Shown piece after piece: positions 43,395-52,327 of a DNA stretch of 58,869 bases. How positions within the stretch are numbered: position 1 is the stretch's first letter; every line of letters begins with the position of its first letter. The translations under genes and the position numbers were made by a program. Under the pieces are notes generated by a model. The model made no database searches and was not told the origin of the DNA. It saw only the letters and a program-made list of their open reading frames with translations. The DNA comes from Saccharothrix deserti (GTDB lineage: Bacteria; Actinomycetota; Actinomycetes; Mycobacteriales; Pseudonocardiaceae), in NCBI RefSeq assembly GCF_009769385.1, contig NZ_VKAB01000050.1, forward strand, positions 1 to 58,869, in the 5' to 3' direction.

Positions 43395-46208
43395 CTACAG
43401 CACCACGTTGACCAGCCGGCCGGGCACCACGATCACCTTGCGCGGCTCGCCGCCGTTCAGCAGCTCGGCCACCTTCTCGTCGGCCAGCGCCGCCGCCTTG
43501 ACCTCGTCCGCCGACGCCGACGCCGACACCACCACGCGCGCCTTCACCTTGCCGTTGACCTGGATCGGGTACTGCACGGTGTCCTCGACCAGGTACTTCT
43601 CGTCCGCCTTCGGGAACGGGCCGTGGGCCAGGGACTCGGTGCGCCCCAGCTTCGACCACAGCTCCTCGGCGACGTGCGGGCTCAACGGCGCCAGCATCAG
43701 CACCATCGGCTCGGCCAGCACGCGCGGCGCGCCACCGGGGAAGTGCTTGGTGACGTGGTTGTTCAGCTCGATCAGCTTCGCGCCCGCCGTGTTGTAGCGC
43801 AGGTTCGCGTAGTCGTCGTGCACGCCCGCGATCGTCTTGTGCAGCAGCCGCAGGGCTTCCTCGTCCGGGTCCTCATCGGTGACCCGCAGCTCGCCCGTGG
43901 TCTCGTCGACCAGGTTCCGCCACAGCCGCTGCAGGAACCGCTGCGCGCCGACGACGTCCTTCGTCGCCCACGGCCGCGAGACGTCCATCGGGCCCATCGA
44001 CATCTCGTACAGCCGGAACGTGTCCGCGCCGTACTTCTCGCACATGTCGTCCGGCGTGACGACGTTCTTCAGGCTCTTGCCCATCTTGCCGTACTCGCGG
44101 CGCACCTCTTCACCCGCGAAGAAGTACTTGCCGTCGCGCTCCTCGACCTCCTCGGCCGGCACGTACACGCCGCGCGCGTCGCGGAACGCGTACGCCTCGA
44201 TGTAGCCCTGGTTGAACAGCCGCCGGTACGGCTCGTCGCCGGACACGTGCCCCAGGTCGAACAGCACCTTCTGCCAGAACCGCGCGTACAGCAGGTGCAG
44301 GACCGCGTGTTCGACACCGCCGATGTACAGGTCCACGCCACCCGGGTCGGACGGACCGTGCTCGGTCGTGCGCGGGCCCAGCCAGTACCGCTCGTTCTCC
44401 GGGTTGACGAACCGCTCGGACTCCGTCGGGTCGACGTACCGCAGCTGGTACCAGCACGAACCCGCCCAGTTGGGCATCGTGTTGGTCTCGCGCCGGTACT
44501 TGCGCGGCCCGTCGCCCAGGTCCAGCTCGACGGTGACCCAGTCGTCCGCGCGCGACAGCGGGGGCGACGGCTCGGAGTTCGCGTCGTCCGGCTCGAACGT
44601 CCGCGGCGAGTAGTCGTCCACATCGGGCAGCTCGATCGGCAGCATCGACTCCGGCACCGCGATCGGCGCGCCGTCCTCGTCGTAGACGATCGGGAACGGC
44701 TCGCCCCAGTACCGCTGCCGCGAGAACAGCCAGTCGCGCAGCTTGAACTGCACGGTGCCCTCGCCCCGGCCCTGCTCCTCCAGCCAGGCGATGATCTTCT
44801 TCTTCGCCTCGGCGACGTCCAGACCGTCCAAACTGAGCCCGTTTTTTTGGCTCGAGTTGACAGCCGGGCCGACGCCGGTGAACGCCTCGCCCTCGAAGTC
44901 CGCCGGCGGCTGCACGGTCCGGATGATCGGCAGGTCGAACGCCTTGGCGAAGTCCCAGTCGCGCTGGTCCTGGCCGGGCACCGCCATGATCGCGCCCGTG
45001 CCGTAGCCCATCAGCACGTAGTCGGCCACGTACACCGGGATCCGCGAGCCGTTCACCGGGTTCGTGGCGTACGCGCCGGTGAAGACGCCCGTCTTCTCCT
45101 TGTTCTCCTGCCGGTCCAGGTCGGTCTTGCGGGACACCTCGCGCCGGTACGCCGCGACCGCCTCGGCCTGCTCGGTGGACGTGATCACGTCCACCAGCGG
45201 GTGCTCGGGCGCCAGCACCATGTACGTCGCGCCGAACAGCGTGTCCGGCCGGGTGGTGAACACCTCGATGTCGACCGTCTCCGGCGAGGCGCCCGCGCCC
45301 TCGACCGCGAACCTGACCCGCGCGCCGTGCGAGCGCCCGATCCAGTTGCGCTGCATGGCCTTGACCTTCTCCGGCCAGTCCAGCCGCTCCAGGTCGTCGA
45401 TCAGCCGGTCGGAGTACGCGGTGATCCGCATCATCCACTGGCGCAGCGAACGCCGGAACACCGGGAAGTTGCCGCGCTCGCTGCGGCCGTCCGCGGTGAC
45501 CTCCTCGTTCGCCAGCACGGTGCCCAGACCGGGGCACCAGTTCACCGGCGCCTCGGACAGGTACGCCAGGCGGTACTCGCCCAGCAGCCGCTGCCGCTCC
45601 ACCCCGGTCATCTCGGCCCACGGCTTGTCCGGCGTGGAGCGCTCACCCGAGGCGAACTCCGCCTCCAGCTCCGCGATCGGCCGGGCCTTGCCCGCCGCCG
45701 TGTCGTACCAGGAGTTGAAGATCTGCAGGAAGATCCACTGGGTCCACTTGTAGTAGCCCGGGTCGATGGTGGAGATGCGCCGGCGCTCGTCGTGGCCCAG
45801 GCCCAGCCGGCGGATCTGCCGCAGGTAGGTCTGGATGTTGTCCTCGGTGGTCTTGCGCGGGTGCTGGCCGGTCTGCACCGCGTACTGCTCGGCGGGCAGG
45901 CCGAACGCGTCGAAGCCCATCGTGTGCAGCACGTTGCGGCCGTTCATCCGGTGGTACCGGGCGAAGACGTCCGTGCCGATGAAGCCCAACGGGTGACCGA
46001 CGTGCAGGCCTGCGCCCGACGGGTACGGGAACATGTCCTGCACGAACAGCTTGTCCGCGGGCACGTCACCCTTGAGCGGCCCGACCGGGTTCGGCGCGTG
46101 GAAGGTCCCCTGCTCCTCCCAGTGCTGCTGCCAGCGCCGCTCGATCTCGCCCGCCAGCTCGGCGGTGTAGCGGTAGGCGGGCGTCGCGTCCGCCGCGTCG
46201 GTGCTCAT
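43395..46208 (-). CDS. leuS: Leucyl-tRNA synthetase
   Basis: Charges tRNA-Leu with leucine. 937 residues from the ATG at 46208, which has GAGAGGGAC upstream (an ATG 6 codons earlier is weaker). Class I signature HIGH-type PYPSGAGLHVGHPLG near residue 60, editing domain with the Thr-rich VFTTRPDTLFGATYM, and KMSKS-type KMGKSLKNVV. The C-terminal anticodon domain and the end VNGKVKARVVV are complete. It is transcribed behind a leucine leader-peptide attenuator (46251-46343). Confidence 0.97.
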   Translation of the reverse strand: MSTDAADATPAYRYTAELAGEIERRWQQHWEEQGTFHAPNPVGPLKGDVPADKLFVQDMFPYPSGAGLHVGHPLGFIGTDVFARYHRMNGRNVLHTMGFDAFGLPAEQYAVQTGQHPRKTTEDNIQTYLRQIRRLGLGHDERRRISTIDPGYYKWTQWIFLQIFNSWYDTAAGKARPIAELEAEFASGERSTPDKPWAEMTGVERQRLLGEYRLAYLSEAPVNWCPGLGTVLANEEVTADGRSERGNFPVFRRSLRQWMMRITAYSDRLIDDLERLDWPEKVKAMQRNWIGRSHGARVRFAVEGAGASPETVDIEVFTTRPDTLFGATYMVLAPEHPLVDVITSTEQAEAVAAYRREVSRKTDLDRQENKEKTGVFTGAYATNPVNGSRIPVYVADYVLMGYGTGAIMAVPGQDQRDWDFAKAFDLPIIRTVQPPADFEGEAFTGVGPAVNSSQKNGLSLDGLDVAEAKKKIIAWLEEQGRGEGTVQFKLRDWLFSRQRYWGEPFPIVYDEDGAPIAVPESMLPIELPDVDDYSPRTFEPDDANSEPSPPLSRADDWVTVELDLGDGPRKYRRETNTMPNWAGSCWYQLRYVDPTESERFVNPENERYWLGPRTTEHGPSDPGGVDLYIGGVEHAVLHLLYARFWQKVLFDLGHVSGDEPYRRLFNQGYIEAYAFRDARGVYVPAEEVEERDGKYFFAGEEVRREYGKMGKSLKNVVTPDDMCEKYGADTFRLYEMSMGPMDVSRPWATKDVVGAQRFLQRLWRNLVDETTGELRVTDEDPDEEALRLLHKTIAGVHDDYANLRYNTAGAKLIELNNHVTKHFPGGAPRVLAEPMVLMLAPLSPHVAEELWSKLGRTESLAHGPFPKADEKYLVEDTVQYPIQVNGKVKARVVVSASASADEVKAAALADEKVAELLNGGEPRKVIVVPGRLVNVVL

Positions 46209-46250
46209 CGGGATGTCCCTCTCCATCGGTACCTGCCCCTGACATGACGA

Positions 46251-46313
46251 AACCCCCCAGCCCGGAAGGGCATGAGGGGTTGCCGCGCGGACCTGGCTAC
46301 GAGGTCTGCGCGG
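46251..46313 (-). promoter_or_regulatory. Attenuator of leuS: competing hairpins after a Leu leader peptide
   Basis: On the transcript, hairpin 1 (46313-46283) pairs CCGCGC/AGACCT with AGGTC/GCGCGG directly after the leader stop codon. Hairpin 2 (46281-46251) pairs AACCCC with GGGGGTT around an inner CCC/GGG stem and ends in TTTCGT, a weak terminator shape. Stalling at the Leu codons of the leader would occupy the foot of hairpin 1 and alter folding of the second. The details are inferred. Confidence 0.65.
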
Positions 46314-46343
46314 CTAGCTAAGGAGCAGGCGGGCCTTGCTCAT
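46314..46343 (-). CDS. Leucine leader peptide MSKARLLLS
   Basis: Nine codons ATG AGC AAG GCC CGC CTG CTC CTT AGC TAG, with three consecutive Leu codons, including the rare CTT. The stop lies at the base of a strong hairpin, about 105 bp upstream of leuS. This is the layout of ribosome-mediated attenuation, with leucine starvation raising leuS expression. Confidence 0.72.
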   Translation of the reverse strand: MSKARLLLS

Positions 46344-46370
46344 GGCGTCCACGGTATCAGCACTGTCCAG

Positions 46371-46406
46371 CGGGGCAGGTGGCGGCGGGTGCCGCCACCT
46401 GCCCCG
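46371..46406. terminator. Strong hairpin terminator downstream of the repeat protein gene
   Basis: Perfect 16-bp stem beginning CGGGGCAGGTGG (46371-46386) with loop GGGT and complement at 46391-46406. It begins 4 bp beyond the stop codon of the minus-strand gene at 46410 and precedes the leuS leader, insulating leuS from upstream transcription. Confidence 0.85.
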
Positions 46407-46409
46407 ACG

Positions 46410-47351
46410 TCACTCCCCGCCTTCCATCTTCGCCCAGCTCTCCTCGGCGGCGATGCCCGCGCCGACCTTGCCGACCACTCCACCGGCCGTGCTGCAGAAG
46501 GGCGCCCCCGGACCGCAGACCCCACCCGCGACGGCGCCGGCGGCTGCTCCTGCCGCCTCGCTCGTGGCGACGAAGCCCTGCTTGAGCGCGGCCTTGTGCG
46601 GCGGCATCCCGTTCGCGACGTCAGCGAGGCCGTTGGCGACGTAGCCCACCGGACCGAGCCAGCGCGTGGTCGCCTTCATCGCCGGGTTCGTGACGTACCA
46701 GTGCACGAACGCGCTGGGCGTGGGCTTCTTCATCTGCGCCAGCTTCGTCCGGGCGGGCTCGCTCACCGCCGGGTTGCGGCTGCGGGTGCCGTCCTTGGTC
46801 CCGTACCACTGCCCCTGCTTCTGGTCTTTGATGTCGACACCGCTCTTGACCACGACGTTCACCTTGCTGCCGGTGTCGATGGTCTTGGCGCCGACGTCGT
46901 GGGGGTTCACCTTCTTCTGCTGGTCCTTGGCCTCGCAGGCGCGGATCGTGCCGCCGCACTTGGCGAGCGCCTCATCACGGTTCTTCGGCCCGCCGGTGTT
47001 GTGCCCCCGGTAGTACTGGTCTTCCTTGTCGGTGCGGTCCCGCTTGCCGGTGGTCTTCACCGGCTGCCCCGTCTTGGTCTTGCCGTAGTGCTGGTCCTCC
47101 TTGTCCACCCGCTCCTTCTTCACCGGCTGCTTCACCGGCTGCTTGGCCGGCTGACCCGTCTTCGTCTTGCCGTAATGCTGATCCTCCTTGTCCACCCGCT
47201 CCTTCTTCACCGGTGCGGCGAGCGCGAATGCCGGGACCACGGCGTTCAGGGCGCCGAAGGCGACGGCGGCGGCCACGACACCGGCCAGCAGGCGGACGGT
47301 CCCGCGGCGCAGTGCGCTGCGAGGAGCCTCGTCGGACATGTCGGAGTTCAC
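46410..47351 (-). CDS. Secreted protein with Lys/Asp-rich N-terminal repeats
   Basis: 313 residues, GTG start with TGAGGAAA upstream. N-terminal signal or anchor (LLAGVVAAAVAFGALNAVVPAFALAA). Then KKERVDKEDQHYGKTKTGQP occurs twice (about 49-68 and 78-97) with a diverged third copy (DRTDKEDQYYRGHNTGGP). The C-terminal half has two Cys pairs (KCGGTIRAC; VCGPGAPFC) and a Gly/Ala-rich hydrophobic tail GAAAGAVAGGVCGPGAPFC of glycine-zipper type. I do not recognise it. Glycine-zipper tails occur in bacteriocins and membrane-inserting proteins, but the sequence alone does not settle this. Confidence 0.7.
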   Translation of the reverse strand: MNSDMSDEAPRSALRRGTVRLLAGVVAAAVAFGALNAVVPAFALAAPVKKERVDKEDQHYGKTKTGQPAKQPVKQPVKKERVDKEDQHYGKTKTGQPVKTTGKRDRTDKEDQYYRGHNTGGPKNRDEALAKCGGTIRACEAKDQQKKVNPHDVGAKTIDTGSKVNVVVKSGVDIKDQKQGQWYGTKDGTRSRNPAVSEPARTKLAQMKKPTPSAFVHWYVTNPAMKATTRWLGPVGYVANGLADVANGMPPHKAALKQGFVATSEAAGAAAGAVAGGVCGPGAPFCSTAGGVVGKVGAGIAAEESWAKMEGGE

Positions 47352-47383
47352 TGTTTCCTCATTTCTCGTGCTGGGTGTGCTGG

Positions 47384-47518
47384 TCAGGAGAGCTGGACCC
47401 GGCGGGCCGGGAGCGTGGTGACGTCGGCGTACGGGGCGTCCAGAAACGTGCCGATCTCGTAGCCGGAGTCAGGGAAGTTCGGGGTCAGGACCTGCTCGAC
47501 GGGTGCCGCGCCCCGCAC
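47384..47518 (-). CDS. Possible 44-residue ORF or gene remnant
   Basis: Reads VRGAAPVEQVLTPNFPDSGY, then EIGTFLDAPYADVTTLPARR and VQLS. Codon third positions and composition look coding, but there is no clear ribosome-binding site and upstream frames are closed, so it may be the tail of a lost gene. It ends 33 bp upstream of the repeat protein start. The rest of 47519-47805 holds no gene that I can support. Confidence 0.3.
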   Translation of the reverse strand: MRGAAPVEQVLTPNFPDSGYEIGTFLDAPYADVTTLPARRVQLS

Positions 47519-47805
47519 GCGAGGCCCGTGGCAAGCCCGGCGACGCCCACCTGATCGGGTGGCGTGGTTCGGGCGTCACACGGGTGGTTCGGCGCTTCGG
47601 TGACATGGGTCGCGTCCTCGGACTCGGTGGCGATCGGGACCGAGGAGGACTGAACCCGTCCGATGATCAAGGCGACAAGGGAAACGGGTGTACGGGACTG
47701 TCCCGGACGTTCGACCTGGGAAAACGGCATCACCGGCATGGTGCGGAGCACATCTGGCCGGGGCTGGCTCCGGCCGGCCGGCGAGGCGCGCTTACCCTCG
47801 TCCGT

Positions 47806-48213
47806 GTGAACATCGTGCTGCCTGTGGTACTGGGTCTGATCGGCGTCGCCTTCGGGGCGGTCGGCTTCCTGGGTATGCGGGGCGGACTGCACCGCAACCG
47901 ATTCTTCGGCGTGCGGACGAAGGCCACGCTGCGTGATGACGAGACGTTCGCGCTGGCCAACAAGATCGCCGGGGTGCCGAACCTGGCGGCGGGGGCGATC
48001 GCGCTGGTCGCGGCCGCCGCGGCGGCGTTGAACCCGGCGGTGGCCCTGGTCATCGGGCTGGTCGGGTTGGTCGGCAGCGTGGTGGTCGCGAGTGCGGGCG
48101 GCGTGCTGGGCCACCGGGCCGCCGAGGCCATGCCCGCGCCGGTCGCGGCGGGCTGCGGCGGCTGCGCGTGCTCCGGTTCCGGCGGGGCCTGCGGAGTGCT
48201 CACCCGCGCCTGA
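47806..48213 (+). CDS. SdpI-family membrane protein
   Basis: 135 residues from GTG 47806. Three hydrophobic segments (IVLPVVLGLIGVAFGAVGFL; LAAGAIALVAAAAAAL; ALVIGLVGLVGSVVVASAGG) with the SdpI-like motif NRFFGVRTKATLRDDETF-ALANKIAG between the first two. SdpI proteins include the immunity/signalling partner of the Bacillus SdpC toxin; most actinobacterial members are uncharacterised. The C-terminus is unusually Cys/Gly-rich (GCGGCACSGSGGACG), possibly a metal or redox site. A hairpin terminator follows at 48220. Confidence 0.78.
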   Translation: MNIVLPVVLGLIGVAFGAVGFLGMRGGLHRNRFFGVRTKATLRDDETFALANKIAGVPNLAAGAIALVAAAAAALNPAVALVIGLVGLVGSVVVASAGGVLGHRAAEAMPAPVAAGCGGCACSGSGGACGVLTRA

Positions 48214-48216
48214 CCG

Positions 48217-48327
48217 GGCGTCCCCCGCGAAGGGGGACCCCTTGTCTTAACTCAACCACGAACGACCGACACAGCGGGCTGACCAGGCGTGAACCTGTGG
48301 ACAAGCCCGTGGCCTGTGGACAACTGG
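48217..48327 (+). repeat. 111-bp extragenic element, copy 1 (inverted relative to 52328-52438)
   Basis: Aligns without gaps to the reverse complement of 52328-52438. The first 55 bp differ at only three positions, the middle 23 bp are diverged, and the last 30 bp are again alike. It contains a GTCCCCC-GCGAA-GGGGGAC hairpin (48220-48238), which terminates the SdpI gene, and two TGTGGACAA 9-mers (48296-48304, 48315-48323), the reverse of the actinobacterial DnaA box TTGTCCACA, 19 bp apart. Confidence 0.8.
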
Positions 48328-48363
48328 TTTCGGCGGTGCCTGAGTGGACGGCTCGCGGGGGGT

Positions 48364-48945
48364 TCAGTTGCGGCGGATGTCCGTCGGGAAGGTGGCCAAC
48401 AGCGCCGTCGGCATGCCCTGACGGCGCAGCACCCGGCCCCAGAGGTCGACGTTCGCGGGCGTGAGCACGTCGTCGGGCAGGCCCTTCACCACGATCCAGT
48501 CGCCGCGCGAGATCTCGTTGTCCAACTGGCCCTCGCCCCAGCCCGAGTAGCCCGCGAACACGCGCATGCCGCGCACCTTCTCCACCAGGGCGTCCGGGTC
48601 CGCGTCCAGGTCGACCAACGCCACCGGACCGTGTACGCCGACCACACCCTCGAGTGACGCCAGGTCCTCGCCGGTGCGCAACGCGGCCAGGCACAGCGCC
48701 GTCTTCTGCTCCACCGGCCCGCCGATGTAGACGGCCTGCGGCCGGGTCACGTGCGGCCCCCACGCCGGCAGCACGTCGTGCACGGCGACCTCGCTGGGCC
48801 GGTTCAACACCACCCCGAGGGTGCCCTCGCCCCGGTGATCGATGATGTAGACCACCGTCCGGCGGAAGTTGGAGTCGGTCAAGCTCGGTGCCGCGACCAG
48901 CAGGGAACCCGGTTCGACATCGGCATCAGGGCGCACAGGAAGCAT
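48364..48945 (-). CDS. YqgE/AlgH family protein (UPF0301)
   Basis: 193 residues. Family signatures are intact: GSLLVAAPSLTDSNFRRTVV near the start, GVVLNRPSE, VYIGGPVEQ, RVFAGYSGWGEGQLDNEI and GDWIVV. Function is poorly defined (linked to alginate regulation in Pseudomonas by an early report). Single gene, divergent from the MFS gene with 240 bp between them. Confidence 0.93.
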   Translation of the reverse strand: MLPVRPDADVEPGSLLVAAPSLTDSNFRRTVVYIIDHRGEGTLGVVLNRPSEVAVHDVLPAWGPHVTRPQAVYIGGPVEQKTALCLAALRTGEDLASLEGVVGVHGPVALVDLDADPDALVEKVRGMRVFAGYSGWGEGQLDNEISRGDWIVVKGLPDDVLTPANVDLWGRVLRRQGMPTALLATFPTDIRRN

Positions 48946-49184
48946 GATCCCAGACGACGTGCATCACATCCTGATCGGAACATCCGGGCTACGGTGTTCG
49001 TTGTAGTGAACGTCAGGCGCCATCGAGTCCCCCGGGCCCACTAAACCGCCTGCGCGGAATACCGTTCGGCTGGAGCCGCGTAGTGCAACCCGCCGAGAGG
49101 CGACCGGGCGCCTGGCACCAGGGAGGCCGGACCCATCGGGTCCGGCCTTCGTGGTTCCCGCACCCGGAGGCATAGGCTCGACAG

Positions 49185-50495
49185 GTGACCACTGCCGGGA
49201 CCACCGCGGCAAAGCACCACCTCGGTGTCCGGAAGCTCCTCCGCGTGGCGGACTTCCGCAGGTTGCTGGCCTCCCGGCTGGCGGCCCAGTGGGGTGACGG
49301 CCTGTTCCAGGCCGGTCTCGCGGGCGCGGTCCTGTTCAACCCGGAGCGCCACGCCGACCCGCTCGCCGTCGCGGCCGGGTTCGCCGTGCTGCTGCTCCCG
49401 TACTCCGTGGTCGGGCCGTTCGCGGGCGCCCTGCTGGACCGGTGGGACCGCCGCCGGGTGCTGGTGGTGGCGAACCTCACGCGCGCGGTCTTCATCCTGC
49501 TCACCGCGGCGGCCGTCGGTCTCGGGCTGGAAGGCGTGCCGCTGTACGCGTCGGCGCTGTTCGTCACGGGCGTGAGCCGGTTCGTCGGCTCGGGTCTGTC
49601 CGCCTCGCTGCCGCACGTGGTCGAGGGCGACCACCTGGTGGAGGCGAACGCGTTCGTCACCACGCTCGGCGCGTTGACGGCCGTGCTCGGCGCGGGTTGC
49701 GCGGTGGGGTTGCGGGCGGTGCTCGGATCGGGTGACGGCGGCTCGGCGTGGACGACGACGTTCGCCGTCCTCGGGTCGCTGGGAGCCGCGTTCCTGGCCT
49801 CCCGCTTCGCGCGTGGCATCCTCGGGCCGGACGAGGTGGACGAGCCGAGCCGGACGATCACCGCCGTCGCCATGGGCCTCCTGGACGGCGCGCGGGCCGC
49901 GTGGCGTGCGCCCAGCGTGGCCGCCGCGCTGTTGGCCCTGCTCGCGCACCGGGCCGGGTTCGGGGTGTCGCTGCTGATCACGCTGCTGCTGATGCGCAAC
50001 ACGTTCACCGACTACGGGCCGCTCAAGGCGGGCCTGGCGGGGCTCGGTGAGGTGGCGGTCGCGGGTGGTGCGGGCATCCTGGTCGCGGGCCTGGTGACCG
50101 ACCGGGTGGTGGACGTGCTCGGCCGGCGCGGCACGGTGTGCGGCGCGCTGCTGCTCGCCGCGGCCACCCAACTCGGCCTCGGCCTGCCCATGCTGCTGCC
50201 GACCATCCTGGTCGCGTCGTTCCTGCTCACGTTCGCGGGCCAGGTGGTGAAGCTGTGCGTGGACGCGGCCGTACAGGGCGATATCGGCGACGAGGTCCGC
50301 GGCCGGGTGTTCGCCCTGTACGACACGCTGTTCAACGTCACGCAGGTGATCGCCGTCACCGGCGCGGCGGCCGTCGTCCCCTTGAGCGGCCGGTCGCCCG
50401 GCTTGGTGATCGCCGCGACGGTGGCGTACCTGCTCGGTCTGCTCGGCTACTTGTTGCTGGCCAAGCGCACGGCATCAACCACCTCACCGCGGTAG
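49185..50495 (+). CDS. MFS transporter
   Basis: 436 residues, GTG start. Twelve hydrophobic segments in two halves, with the motif LLDRWDRRRVLVVANLTRAV between segments 2 and 3 (MFS motif A, drug/H+ antiporter type). The second half has RNTFTDYGPLKAGLAGLGEV. Substrate unknown; the layout resembles drug or siderophore exporters. Its 3' end overlaps the convergent small LuxR gene by 12 bp. Confidence 0.9.
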   Translation: MTTAGTTAAKHHLGVRKLLRVADFRRLLASRLAAQWGDGLFQAGLAGAVLFNPERHADPLAVAAGFAVLLLPYSVVGPFAGALLDRWDRRRVLVVANLTRAVFILLTAAAVGLGLEGVPLYASALFVTGVSRFVGSGLSASLPHVVEGDHLVEANAFVTTLGALTAVLGAGCAVGLRAVLGSGDGGSAWTTTFAVLGSLGAAFLASRFARGILGPDEVDEPSRTITAVAMGLLDGARAAWRAPSVAAALLALLAHRAGFGVSLLITLLLMRNTFTDYGPLKAGLAGLGEVAVAGGAGILVAGLVTDRVVDVLGRRGTVCGALLLAAATQLGLGLPMLLPTILVASFLLTFAGQVVKLCVDAAVQGDIGDEVRGRVFALYDTLFNVTQVIAVTGAAAVVPLSGRSPGLVIAATVAYLLGLLGYLLLAKRTASTTSPR

Positions 50496-50741
50496 CGGCA
50501 GTCGGATGATTCCCGTTTCGTGGGCGTAGACCACCGCGGCCATCCGGTCGCGCAGGTTCAGCGCCCGCAGGATCTCGGACACCACCGCACCCACCTGGTG
50601 CTGGCTCAGCGCCAGCACCCGCGCTATCTCGTGGTCCGCGAGCCCCCTGGCCAGGCAACGCAGCACAGCGCGTTGCCGGTCGGTCAACTCGTCCAACCCT
50701 TGTGCCCGGGTGCCCCCCTCGGACAATCCCCAAGCGTTCAT
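50484..50741 (-). CDS. Small LuxR-type helix-turn-helix protein
   Basis: 85 residues, essentially a lone LuxR DNA-binding domain: LTDRQRAVLRCLARGLADHE, then IARVLALSQHQVGAVVSEIL and RALNLRDRMAAVVYAHETG. No receiver or sensor domain, so it is an orphan regulator of the WhiB/BldC-like small kind in size only. It lies 96 bp upstream of the cca stop on the same strand. Confidence 0.85.
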   Translation of the reverse strand: MNAWGLSEGGTRAQGLDELTDRQRAVLRCLARGLADHEIARVLALSQHQVGAVVSEILRALNLRDRMAAVVYAHETGIIRLPLPR

Positions 50742-50837
50742 ACGACACCACCCCCAGTGCGCGTCTGACGCACACAGTCATGGTGTCGCAACGGGCTGTC
50801 ACTGGCCAAGCAAAAGTCCGAGATTGGTCACTTGGTG

Positions 50838-52289
50838 TTAGTCGCCAGGGGGCTGGACACCCTCCGCGCGGGCCCACTCGAGCAGCTCCGCGACCGCCTC
50901 GTCGTGGTCCAGCGGGCCCCTGTCCAGGCGCAGTTCCTTGAGGAACTTCCACGCCTTGCCGACCATCGGCCCCGGTGGCAGGCCGAGCAGCCGCATGATC
51001 TCGTTGCCGTCGAGATCGGGTCGGACCCGCTTCAGGTCCTCCTCGGCGGCGATCCGCTCGATGCGGCGCTCCAGGTCGTCGTACGTGCGCTGGAGCGCGT
51101 TGGCCTTGCGCTTGTTGCGGGTGGTGCTGTCGGCGCGGACCAGCTTGTGCAGGCGCGACAGCAGGTGATCCGCGTCGGTGACGTACCGGCGCACCGCCGA
51201 GTCGGTCCACTCGCCGCTGCCGTAGCCGTGGAAGCGCAGGTGGAGGTACACGAGCTGGGCGACGTCCTCGATGATCTCCTTGGAGTACTTGAGGGCGCGC
51301 AAACGCTTGCGGACCATCTTCGCGCCGACCACCTCGTGGTGGTGGAACGAGACGCCGCCGCCTTCCTCGAACCGCCGGGTGTCCGGCTTGCCGATGTCGT
51401 GCAGCAGCGCGGCCAGCCGCAGGACCAGGTCGGGTTCGGGCCCGTCCTCCAGGTCGATGGCCTGCTCGAGGACGACCAGCGAGTGGTGGAACACGTCCTT
51501 GTGCTGGTGGTGCTCGTCGATCTCCAGCTTCATCGCGGGCAGTTCGGGCAGCACCACGTCGGCGAGCTTCGCGTCCACCATGAGCTCGATGCCCGCGCGC
51601 GGGTGGGCGCCGGTGAGCAGCTTGGACAGCTCGACCTGCACGCGTTCGGCGGTGATGCGGGTCAGCTCGCCCGCCATGGCGGCCATCGCTTCGCGGACGC
51701 GCGGCGCGACGGTGAAGCCGAGCTGGGACACGAACCGGGCCGCGCGCAGCATCCGCAGCGGGTCGTCGGAGAACGACTCCTGCGGGGTCGCGGGGGTGTC
51801 GAGGACCTTGGCCAGGAGGGCTTCGCGGCCGCCGGTCGGGTCGATGAGCTGCCGGTTGACCACGTCGTACGCCATCGCGTTGACGGTGAAGTCGCGGCGG
51901 ACCAGGTCACCCTCGATCGAGTCGCCGAAGGTCACTTCGGGGTTGCGGGTGACGCCGTCGTAGCTGTCCGCGCGGAACGTGGTGATCTCGACGGTGTGCT
52001 GGTGCTTGGTCGCGCCGACGGTGCCGAAGGCGATGCCGACGTCCCAGATCGCGTCCGCCCAGCCCTTGAGCAGGGCCACGATCTGCGGCGGCCGGGCGTC
52101 GGTGGTGAAGTCGAGGTCGCCGGACAGCCTGCCGATCATGGCGTCCCGCACGCTGCCGCCCACCAGGTAGAGGCGATGACCGGCCGCGGCGAAGCGGGCT
52201 GCCAGGTCTTCGGCGACGGGGAGGGCGCTCAGCAGTTCCACCACGGCATTGTCCTGCCCAGTGGCGGTGGAGGTGATGGGTCCGGACAC
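50838..52289 (-). CDS. cca: CCA tRNA nucleotidyltransferase
   Basis: Adds or repairs the 3' CCA of tRNAs. 483 residues from GTG 52289; the longer frame to 52358 enters the repeat element and is not used. Nucleotidyltransferase motif LVGGSVRDAMIGR with the metal Asp pair DLDFTTDA, then RRDFTVNAMAYD and DDPLRMLRAARF, and an HD domain (LLHDIGKPDTR) near the middle. Actinobacterial members of the poly(A) polymerase/CCA family carry this HD domain. Typical neighbour of the NUDIX-DUF6049-murJ cluster. Confidence 0.95.
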   Translation of the reverse strand: MSGPITSTATGQDNAVVELLSALPVAEDLAARFAAAGHRLYLVGGSVRDAMIGRLSGDLDFTTDARPPQIVALLKGWADAIWDVGIAFGTVGATKHQHTVEITTFRADSYDGVTRNPEVTFGDSIEGDLVRRDFTVNAMAYDVVNRQLIDPTGGREALLAKVLDTPATPQESFSDDPLRMLRAARFVSQLGFTVAPRVREAMAAMAGELTRITAERVQVELSKLLTGAHPRAGIELMVDAKLADVVLPELPAMKLEIDEHHQHKDVFHHSLVVLEQAIDLEDGPEPDLVLRLAALLHDIGKPDTRRFEEGGGVSFHHHEVVGAKMVRKRLRALKYSKEIIEDVAQLVYLHLRFHGYGSGEWTDSAVRRYVTDADHLLSRLHKLVRADSTTRNKRKANALQRTYDDLERRIERIAAEEDLKRVRPDLDGNEIMRLLGLPPGPMVGKAWKFLKELRLDRGPLDHDEAVAELLEWARAEGVQPPGD

Positions 52290-52327
52290 GAAGAGCCAGC
52301 CTACTGGTCTCGCGGGTGCGGCCCGAA

